Of a stretch of 9,747 bases of DNA, positions 1-5,709 are shown one piece after another. The position numbers were made by a program, and so were the translations under genes. The stretch is from Methanocalculus sp. (GTDB lineage: Archaea > Halobacteriota > Methanomicrobia > Methanomicrobiales > Methanocorpusculaceae), in the NCBI RefSeq assembly GCF_029762515.1, contig NZ_JARVGN010000032.1, positions 1 to 9,747 on the forward strand. The letters are read 5' to 3'. The first letter of the stretch is position 1; each line of letters begins with the position of its first letter. The notes beneath the pieces were generated by a model. The model saw only the letters and a program-made list of their open reading frames with translations, was not told where the DNA came from and ran no database searches.

Positions 1-456
1 AACCGGGCCGCCTAATTCGGGGGCCTCCCTAACTGCCAGCCTCGTCTCTATCGCATCTGCCGGACAGACAACAGTCATATTGGGAAGTGCCCGTGCGATT
101 GCCAGATCTTCACAGATATAATGCGTAGGTCCAAGTGACGAATAGGTCAGGCCACCACCAAGTCCAATAATCGTTACAGGAAGATTCTGGAAGGCAAGAT
201 CAACCCTCACCTGTTCAAAGGAGCGGGCAATATCAAATGCCGAGAATGTATAGACAAAGGGGCGGAAACCACTCATTGCAAGGCCTGCAGCGACACTGAT
301 CATGTTCGCTTCTGCAATACCGCAGTTGAAAAATCGGGTGGGATACAAGTCCTTAAAGTGATCGAACATATGGTTTCCGATATCACCCATAAGGAGAACA
401 ATACGGGGGTCGCTACCTGCAAGCTCGGTCAGCTCCGTTGCAAATGCATCTCTCAT
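1..456 (-). CDS. Transketolase-like C-terminal subunit (partial, 3' end outside window)
   Basis: Pyrimidine-binding and start of the C-terminal half of a split, thiamine-diphosphate transketolase; pairs with the gene just upstream. I translated the frame by hand: it begins MRDAFATELTEL and stays open for 152 codons to position 1, so the downstream end is missing. Seen: GIAEANM around residues 46-52, which holds the Glu (E49) that in this family activates the thiamine pyrimidine ring; a FRPFVYTFSAF stretch (64-74); and GPTHYICEDLA (109-119), matching the family GPTHxxxEDLA motif. The start ATG (454-456) overlaps the TGA of the N-terminal subunit as ATGA, with GGAG 11 bases upstream, so the two halves are probably translationally coupled. 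Complete partners are usually about 300 residues, so roughly half is present. It could serve central pentose metabolism, but its neighbours point to glycan-sugar synthesis. Family certain, substrate unknown. Confidence 0.93.
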   Translation of the reverse strand, partial: MRDAFATELTELAGSDPRIVLLMGDIGNHMFDHFKDLYPTRFFNCGIAEANMISVAAGLAMSGFRPFVYTFSAFDIARSFEQVRVDLAFQNLPVTIIGLGGGLTYSSLGPTHYICEDLAIARALPNMTVVCPADAIETRLAVREAPELGGPV

Positions 457-1295
457 TCGACTTTCAACTCCATATGTGCTTTCATTACATCTTCTGCAGA
501 GGGGATGCGATAATGCCAGTTATTATCATCTTCCATAAAAGAAACCCCTTTTCCTTTTATGGTATGGGCGATAATTGCAATAGGTCGATCAGGTGATCGA
601 AGTGCCGTCTTCATCAATGAGATCATCGAACCAATATCATGCCCATCCACCTCATAAGCATCCCATCCAAATGCAGAAAATTTTTCTTTTAATGGGGAGA
701 GATCCATGATCTCACAGGTCCGGCCACAGGCCTGCCATTTGTTATAATCAACAATTACAACAAGATTCTTCAGCCGGTGTGCCGGTGCAAAGAGTGCCCC
801 CTCCCATACAGATCCTTCGTCACACTCACCGTCGCTCATAAGAACGAATGTTCTGTATAATCTTTTTGAGAGATTAGCTGCCACTGCCATCCCAATTCCG
901 ATACTAAGACCATGGCCAAGTGACCCTGATGTTGCTTCAATTCCGGGGAGGTTTTTCCATACCGGATGTTCGGTGAAACAGCTTCTCTCTTCATTGAAGG
1001 TAGCTACCTGCTCAATAGGAAAGAAACCGCGGTGGGCAAGAACAGTATAGAGTGCAAGGGCTGCATGTCCCTTGCTCAGAATAAACCTGTCACGATCCGG
1101 CCAGTCAGGTTCATCCGGCCGCAATGATAAAACCCCATAATAGAGGGCAATAAGAATATCAACACAAGAAAGGCAGCCGCCGATATGTATCGTCTCTGTT
1201 TTATATGCCGTCTCAATGATCTCAGCACGTATTTGCCTTGAGAGTGCTAGAAGAGGGATCTCATCTCTCATGCTATCTGAACTGTCTGGGGTCAT
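453..1295 (-). CDS. Transketolase-like N-terminal (thiamine diphosphate-binding) subunit
   Basis: 280-residue protein of the usual length for the N-terminal half of a split transketolase. It would bind the diphosphate of TPP and, with the downstream subunit, transfer a two-carbon ketol unit between sugars. Seen: HIGGCLS (37-43), SKGHA (74-78), GSLGHG (124-129), and the TPP segment SDGECDEG (154-161) followed by DYNKWQ (183-188). The classical GDG...NN pattern is therefore SDG...YN, a variation rather than a loss: the metal-binding Asp and Asn are kept. The ATG at 1293-1295 starts 7 bases after the radical SAM stop; an in-frame ATG at residue 9 is an alternative start, and neither has a strong ribosome-binding site. 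The 3' end overlaps the C-terminal subunit gene by 4 bases. Its place behind a radical SAM gene in a sugar cassette suggests work on a specialised sugar rather than housekeeping metabolism; that part is inference. Confidence 0.93.
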   Translation of the reverse strand: MTPDSSDSMRDEIPLLALSRQIRAEIIETAYKTETIHIGGCLSCVDILIALYYGVLSLRPDEPDWPDRDRFILSKGHAALALYTVLAHRGFFPIEQVATFNEERSCFTEHPVWKNLPGIEATSGSLGHGLSIGIGMAVAANLSKRLYRTFVLMSDGECDEGSVWEGALFAPAHRLKNLVVIVDYNKWQACGRTCEIMDLSPLKEKFSAFGWDAYEVDGHDIGSMISLMKTALRSPDRPIAIIAHTIKGKGVSFMEDDNNWHYRIPSAEDVMKAHMELKVE

Positions 1296-1302
1296 ATGAA
1301 TC

Positions 1303-2355
1303 TCAAATAAAATTTACATGCGGATGTGGATTCTGCAACTCCGCAAGATATCGATTGATGGCATCCAGCCGGCAACCATCCCTGCATCCCATAATTTGCT
1401 CTTTTGTGAATTGCTTAAGAACAGTCTTTCTTCTCTCTCCACACCATATGTTTGAGAATGATTCATGATTCAGGTTTCCATAAGTAAAATCTTCATTTTT
1501 ATGGAATAAATTACAGGGAATAATTGATCCATCTGATTCAATAAGTGTGTAATAAGATAAACCATAACATTTATCATATTCCCTTTTTTTCATAAGTCGC
1601 TCTGCAGTTTGTGATCTGAATATGACCTGGAATTCTGGTGTGCCATAATTTCTGATATCCTCTTCAAGATGTTGGTAGTCAGCGTATGTAATTACAAAGC
1701 GGTTTTTACTGAGTGGATGCTGGGAATAAGGTTTAATCTGGACGTTATCAACACCAATATCCTTAAAAATTTCAATAAAGGAGAGGAGATCATCAAGATT
1801 AGCGGGAATCAGCAAATATTGTACTCCGATAACCACAGGCAGATTGTTCTGCCTCTTGATTGCCACTGCCTCTTTGATATTGGCTATGATCCGATCGAAA
1901 TCCTTTGATCCTCCAAGATGGACTTTTTTATGCACCTCTGAGGACCCCGCATCGACACTGAAACGAATCCATGAGAGTGCAGGAAGAATACGTTCGCATT
2001 TCTCACGATTAAATAGTACACCATTGGTGGATAGAGCAACATCCAGGCCTTCTTTGCGTGAATATTCAACGCATTCACAGATATCAGGATGCAACAATGG
2101 CTCACCCTCACCAGCAAACATCACAGACTTCACGCCGCATTCAGCCATATCATGCAGAGCATGCTTCAAAACAACAGGATCAATATCAACAGGTTTCTTC
2201 TCAAACCAATCCAGTGCGCAGAAAATACAGCGGTGGTTACAACGGTTGGTAACACCAATCTCTACATATATTGGAAAGCAATCCCCTTCTTCCCTCCATT
2301 CAGCAACCCTTTCAGGATGATATATTAATTTGTGACTGTCGACATCTATCTCCAT
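1303..2355 (-). CDS. Radical SAM enzyme with partial SPASM/twitch-like C-terminal cysteines
   Basis: 350 residues. The 4Fe-4S/SAM site is CNHRCIFC: cysteines 39, 43 and 46 in the standard CxxxCxxC spacing. GEGEPLLHP (about residue 100) matches the GGE-type SAM-binding motif. The C-terminal part has C263-x12-G-x4-C281, exactly the first half of a SPASM motif, then C305 and C324-x3-C328. This is fewer cysteines than a full two-cluster SPASM domain, so one auxiliary cluster (twitch-like) is more likely. SPASM/twitch enzymes oxidise, epimerise or crosslink peptides, or act on sugars and cyclitols; the sequence does not decide. No RiPP precursor gene is visible and all neighbours are sugar enzymes, so a sugar or sugar-nucleotide substrate is inferred. 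ATG at 2353-2355 has GAGGT 7 bases upstream. The gene is 116 bases from the SIS gene but only 7 bases from the transketolase gene, so these three may form a sub-operon. Confidence 0.9.
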   Translation of the reverse strand: MEIDVDSHKLIYHPERVAEWREEGDCFPIYVEIGVTNRCNHRCIFCALDWFEKKPVDIDPVVLKHALHDMAECGVKSVMFAGEGEPLLHPDICECVEYSRKEGLDVALSTNGVLFNREKCERILPALSWIRFSVDAGSSEVHKKVHLGGSKDFDRIIANIKEAVAIKRQNNLPVVIGVQYLLIPANLDDLLSFIEIFKDIGVDNVQIKPYSQHPLSKNRFVITYADYQHLEEDIRNYGTPEFQVIFRSQTAERLMKKREYDKCYGLSYYTLIESDGSIIPCNLFHKNEDFTYGNLNHESFSNIWCGERRKTVLKQFTKEQIMGCRDGCRLDAINRYLAELQNPHPHVNFI

Positions 2356-2362
2356 GGAAGAA

Positions 2363-2367
2363 ACCTC
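2363..2367 (-). promoter_or_regulatory. Ribosome-binding site of the radical SAM gene
   Basis: On the sense strand GAGGT ends 7 bases before the ATG. It matches the complement of the archaeal 16S 3' end and supports the chosen start, ahead of a second possible initiation further inside the gene. Confidence 0.6.
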
Positions 2368-2450
2368 TTTGAAAGGTATTATGTGATGTGAATGATATCT
2401 TGTATTCTCTTAGGTTTTTTTCGAGACCCATAATCATTCCAATAATCACT

Positions 2451-2458
2451 CTTATATC
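2451..2458 (-). promoter_or_regulatory. Possible archaeal TATA box upstream of radical SAM/transketolase genes
   Basis: The 116-base gap between the SIS and radical SAM genes is the longest in the window. It contains GATATAAG on the sense strand, resembling an archaeal TATA element. Initiation about 25 bases downstream would fall near 2425-2430 and give a leader of about 70 bases, compatible with the ribosome-binding site at 2363-2367. No clear purine-rich BRE is obvious. AT-rich gaps produce such words by chance, so this is tentative. Confidence 0.3.
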
Positions 2459-2471
2459 AAATGAAAGATCA

Positions 2472-3038
2472 TTAATTTTTTATTTGATCTGAAATATAGT
2501 GAGCAATAACCGAATGTGCCAGCTCTACATATCCATATTCATTTGATTCAATATAACAGTTCAGATTACCCATTTCCCGGAGGGAATTTTCAGGATGGAA
2601 ACCTGAGAGAGTGATGATTGAACTGCATCCGGCATGACGGGCAGCGCTAACTGCATCAAGAATATTTTGTGACCGACCAGAACTGCTGATAGCAATCAGC
2701 ATATCACCCTTATCAACCCAGAGGTTGACCAGCTCACGATATGCAGCGATATAGCTGATATCATTTGAGAGTGCAGTTAAGAGAGGGGGTTCAGTAAATA
2801 CCATTGCACGAATCCCACCTGCTTTGCAGAGATCATTCTGGAGATGGCTGGCAATAGCTGCACTGCCCCCGTTACCAATGATCATCACTTTCCTACGATC
2901 TGCCTTGACTCGCTGAAGAAAGGAAGTAATCAGATGGAAACCATCCTCAGCATCCAGAACATTCCCGTTGCTGTCTGTAATAAGTAAACTTCCCAGATAC
3001 GAATGTAGTTTGTGTAAATATTCATCAAAAGGCATCAT
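2472..3038 (-). CDS. SIS-domain sugar-phosphate isomerase, GmhA-like
   Basis: 188 residues, matching the usual size of GmhA (sedoheptulose-7-phosphate isomerase, about 190). Seen: IIGNGGSAAIASH (53-65), the SIS phosphate-binding loop; ISSSGRSQNILDA (near 116-128), the second phosphate-binding element; TLSGF; and a C-terminal helix with E172, H175 and H180. From my memory of E. coli GmhA, H61, E65, Q172 and H180 form the metal/catalytic site; here these appear as H65, D69, E172 and H180. The site is thus retained with two conservative changes, unlike DiaA-type SIS proteins that lack it. The likely role is a cytosolic aldose-ketose isomerisation of a sugar phosphate, perhaps a heptose, feeding the kinase encoded immediately upstream (17-base gap). 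Start is one of two adjacent ATGs, neither with a clear ribosome-binding site. Substrate unproven. Confidence 0.88.
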   Translation of the reverse strand: MMPFDEYLHKLHSYLGSLLITDSNGNVLDAEDGFHLITSFLQRVKADRRKVMIIGNGGSAAIASHLQNDLCKAGGIRAMVFTEPPLLTALSNDISYIAAYRELVNLWVDKGDMLIAISSSGRSQNILDAVSAARHAGCSSIITLSGFHPENSLREMGNLNCYIESNEYGYVELAHSVIAHYISDQIKN

Positions 3039-3055
3039 GATAAAAATCTTGTATA

Positions 3056-4582
3056 CTATTTGAGTAAGACCGATAAGTATTTTTTGAACGCTATCTTCTC
3101 AATCGAACTTCTGTGACCAACTGTTGATACCGCAACAGAAGCAGCAGCATTACCAACCATACCGGTAATCTGTAATGAAGCCCGCTGAACTGCACAAAGA
3201 GACGCTAGCGCAATCATCGCATCACCAGAACCAATTCGATCTACAACCTTCTTGGCAAATGCAGGTATAGTCAACATGCTTTCACCATTATAACAGATAC
3301 ACCCTTCCTTTCCCTGGGTTACAATTGTAAGAGGACACGATAATTTTTCTGATACACTTTTCACCATATCAAAAACCGTGCCCGGATGATGCCTCTCTTC
3401 AAGTCGAATCTCAAGATCATTAAGGCAGATAAAATCAGCCGAGGGGTACTTTGAGATAACATTAAATCCCTTGTTTCCAGAGTTTGCCTGAGTATTGACC
3501 GCTAAGAATGTGGCATTTTCGGAAATCATTCGAGCAGTGTTGCGTGATATAAATCCATGGCCAAAATCAACGACAAGCACAAGATCATAGTCCTTAATCC
3601 GAGAAAAAATCATTTCCTGCAACGTTTTTTCCTCAGATTCATCCAGATCCTGGGTATTGATATTGTGAACCTCAAACATCTTCTGGATAACCGTTCCCTC
3701 AGCAACAAATCTCTTTTTAATAATAGTGGGAGATGCTCTTTTATAGAAGAAAGTAGGGTTTACTTTTTGAGATAGGTGTTCCCTGATAAAGTGTTCTTCA
3801 GTCTCATTCTCTCCAACCATTGCGATGAGATCGACAGTATCACAGAAACCGGCAACATTATTTGCAACTGCAAGAATCCCCCCGCAAAACCGCTCGTGAG
3901 AAAGGTATTTGACGGCAATTGCTGGATCTTTTGAAGCAATGCCAATCATTTCACAATAATTATATTCATCAAGGATGGCCTCACCGAGGACTAAAACTTT
4001 GAGAGATTGTGCTCGATCGATAATTCCAAGGACTTCTTTTTCCCCATGTTCCACAATGACTGTTTGAAAGAACTTTCGTGTTTCTTCAGGATAATCAGCT
4101 GAGAATTGATTGAGGAGCTTCGTCGAACTGAACACGATATCATCGGTGAAGTGCATTGATCCTCCATTCTCCTGCAATGCCCGTTGTTCTTCAACGATCA
4201 TACCAGTCAGATCATTCTCGGAAACTTTATATTCTGAACCCTTTGCATAAATATCAGGCTTTAATAGATTGATGGTTTCAACAGCTGTTGGCCATTTATT
4301 CAGCGCGACATAATCAACAACCTCAAGCGCAGCTATTGCTTCGCACCGTAAACTCTCCGTGAATGCAGGGCGATCAGGGCCTTTATTAACATATTTATCA
4401 GGCGTTACAGTCACAACAAGGACATCACCTGCGGTCTTGGCACTCTCAAGATATTTTATATGCCCGATATGGAGGAGATCAAATACACCATGACATAATA
4501 CAATTTTGTTATCCTTTTTTATTTCCGGGAGTAATTCTGCAAGATCATCAATATTAATGATTTTTTGTTTTTGTGTCGTCAT
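3056..4582 (-). CDS. Bifunctional cytidylyltransferase-like / PfkB sugar kinase (HldE-like, domains in reverse order)
   Basis: 508 residues, two domains. The N-terminal third is a nucleotidyltransferase of the cytidylyltransferase family: GVFDLLHIGH (32-41) with the HxGH nucleotide-binding motif, and YAKGSEYK (about 112-119), resembling the KGGDY of the HldE transferase domain. The rest (about 180-508) is a PfkB/ribokinase-type kinase: VLGEAILDEY, CGGILAVANNVA (substrate-side glycine motif) and RIGSGDAMIA with presumed catalytic base D454. In bacterial HldE/RfaE the kinase comes first and the transferase second; here the order is reversed. Expected role: phosphorylate a sugar phosphate at the anomeric carbon and later transfer a nucleotide to it, giving an activated sugar for glycosylation. 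ADP, CDP or GDP specificity cannot be read from sequence. ATG at 4580-4582 has GGTGA 9 bases upstream. It lies 27 bases after the epimerase gene and 17 before the SIS gene, consistent with one operon. Confidence 0.9.
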   Translation of the reverse strand: MTTQKQKIINIDDLAELLPEIKKDNKIVLCHGVFDLLHIGHIKYLESAKTAGDVLVVTVTPDKYVNKGPDRPAFTESLRCEAIAALEVVDYVALNKWPTAVETINLLKPDIYAKGSEYKVSENDLTGMIVEEQRALQENGGSMHFTDDIVFSSTKLLNQFSADYPEETRKFFQTVIVEHGEKEVLGIIDRAQSLKVLVLGEAILDEYNYCEMIGIASKDPAIAVKYLSHERFCGGILAVANNVAGFCDTVDLIAMVGENETEEHFIREHLSQKVNPTFFYKRASPTIIKKRFVAEGTVIQKMFEVHNINTQDLDESEEKTLQEMIFSRIKDYDLVLVVDFGHGFISRNTARMISENATFLAVNTQANSGNKGFNVISKYPSADFICLNDLEIRLEERHHPGTVFDMVKSVSEKLSCPLTIVTQGKEGCICYNGESMLTIPAFAKKVVDRIGSGDAMIALASLCAVQRASLQITGMVGNAAASVAVSTVGHRSSIEKIAFKKYLSVLLK

Positions 4583-4591
4583 GAAGATGCG

Positions 4592-4596
4592 TCACC
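4592..4596 (-). promoter_or_regulatory. Ribosome-binding site of the cytidylyltransferase-kinase gene
   Basis: Sense-strand GGTGA (within GGGGTGA) lies 9 bases before the ATG in the short gap after the epimerase stop. It supports the annotated start. Confidence 0.5.
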
Positions 4597-4609
4597 CCAC
4601 AATAGCTTA

Positions 4610-5614
4610 TTATTGTTCTTTTCCAAGATATTTGAACCAGTCTTTTGTTGCTTCTGCGATACTCTGTCTTTCCCATAGAGGCGCATCCCGCCAGTCATCA
4701 ATATGCCTGAGCATCTGCTCTACACCTTTCGGAAACGTTATCTGCGGCGTCCAACCCAGCTGTTTTGTTATCTTGGAGATATCTGCAAACGTGCAATCCG
4801 GCTCTCCCGGGCGTTTTGGGATATAATCAACAGGACCGCCGAGATGCCCCACAAGTTCATTGATACTATAGGTACCACCAGAACCGACGTTAAAAATCTC
4901 CCCACTGATCTCCGATTCTGCTGCTTTGATAAACGCATCAGCAACATCAGTGACATAAGTGAAATCCCGGGTCTGATTACCATCTCCAACAACGGTGTAT
5001 GGTTTTCCAGCCAGTTTTTGTGCCAGAAAAACTCCAAATACCGCACCATATGTGCCGGTTGTCCGCGCACGTGGACCATACACATTAAAAAGGCGAAGGG
5101 AGACACAAGGTAGATTGTAGAGATTATTCCAGTGAAGCACATACTGCTCACCAACGTTCTTCGTCAATGCATAGGGGTACATTGGACGGATCGGTGCAGT
5201 TTCTGGTGTGGGAAAAACATCCGGCAATCCATAACAGGATGATGATGCAGCATAGACAAAACGCTTCACTTCAGCTTTTCTCGAAGCTTCCAAAACTGCA
5301 ATAGTCCCATCAACATTTGATAGATGATACTGCATAGGATGGACAATGGAGGGGACAATATCAGCGAGTGCTGCAAGATGGAAAACCCAGTCAACCCCTT
5401 TGAAATACTCCTCTATATCTGATATGTTCGAAATATCAGCCTCAATGAGGCTTAATATAGGATTTTTTAAATGATGTGAAAGGTTTTCCGGCCTCCCAGT
5501 GGAGAAGTTATCAAGGACTGTGACTGTGTGTCCCTGATCAACTAATGCATCAACAAGATTACTGCCGATGAAACCCGCACCACCGGTTACAATACATTTT
5601 TTTGTTCCTGCCAT
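4610..5614 (-). CDS. Extended-SDR NAD(P)-dependent nucleotide-sugar epimerase/dehydratase
   Basis: 334 residues from the preferred start. The open frame reaches a TTG at 5626, but the ATG at 5612-5614 (MAGTKKCIV) has GGAG 6 bases upstream and brings the Rossmann motif GGAGFIG (11-17) to the expected distance from the N-terminus, so I place the start there. Further motifs: a serine-rich SSSCYG (124-129), catalytic YALTK with Y148 and K152, RLFNVYGPR, and TRDFTYV. These are typical of the UDP-glucose 4-epimerase/UDP-GlcNAc 4-epimerase branch of extended SDRs. Usual family length is 310-350. It would act in the cytosol on a nucleotide sugar, by epimerisation, dehydration or decarboxylation; the exact reaction cannot be told from sequence. 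Next to an HldE-like gene it might perform an HldD-like role, but it looks closer to hexose 4-epimerases. First gene of the left cassette, 95 bases from the ABC transporter gene. Confidence 0.9.
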   Translation of the reverse strand: MAGTKKCIVTGGAGFIGSNLVDALVDQGHTVTVLDNFSTGRPENLSHHLKNPILSLIEADISNISDIEEYFKGVDWVFHLAALADIVPSIVHPMQYHLSNVDGTIAVLEASRKAEVKRFVYAASSSCYGLPDVFPTPETAPIRPMYPYALTKNVGEQYVLHWNNLYNLPCVSLRLFNVYGPRARTTGTYGAVFGVFLAQKLAGKPYTVVGDGNQTRDFTYVTDVADAFIKAAESEISGEIFNVGSGGTYSINELVGHLGGPVDYIPKRPGEPDCTFADISKITKQLGWTPQITFPKGVEQMLRHIDDWRDAPLWERQSIAEATKDWFKYLGKEQ

Positions 5615-5620
5615 AATATT

Positions 5621-5624
5621 CTCC
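5621..5624 (-). promoter_or_regulatory. Ribosome-binding site deciding the epimerase start
   Basis: Sense-strand GGAG sits 6 bases before the ATG at 5612-5614 and lies inside the longer frame that begins with TTG at 5626. This favours the ATG over the TTG as start and shortens the protein by four residues. Confidence 0.65.
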
Positions 5625-5709
5625 AATATAATCTTATAAGGCCACTACTTTACTTTGAGGGTGATTTTTCGACATTACTAATAATCTAATGAAAAAGCAC
5701 CTTTTACGT

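Noticed and set aside
1844..2320. 158-codon plus-strand frame opposite the radical SAM gene
   Set aside because: Antisense to a gene with intact cluster motifs, no family motif and no good initiation signal.
1303..2355. Radical SAM protein as a RiPP (peptide-modifying) maturase
   Set aside because: No short precursor gene or peptidase/exporter cassette specific to peptides is present; all near neighbours are sugar enzymes.
2312..2437. A 41-residue minus-strand frame (starts MIMGLEKNLREYK) in the gap, overlapping the radical SAM start
   Set aside because: Short, weak ribosome-binding site, runs out of frame into a confident gene and resembles nothing I recognise; most likely chance, though a leader peptide cannot be excluded.
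5633..5640. CTTATAAG as a TATA box for the epimerase gene
   Set aside because: Initiation about 25 bases downstream would fall at or after the ATG and exclude the clear GGAG ribosome-binding site, so it does not fit the preferred start.
5673..5691. Inverted repeat CATTA...TAATG between the ABC transporter and epimerase genes, beside a T5 run
   Set aside because: Arms of only 5 A/T-rich pairs and a short T run; too weak to call a terminator or operator.
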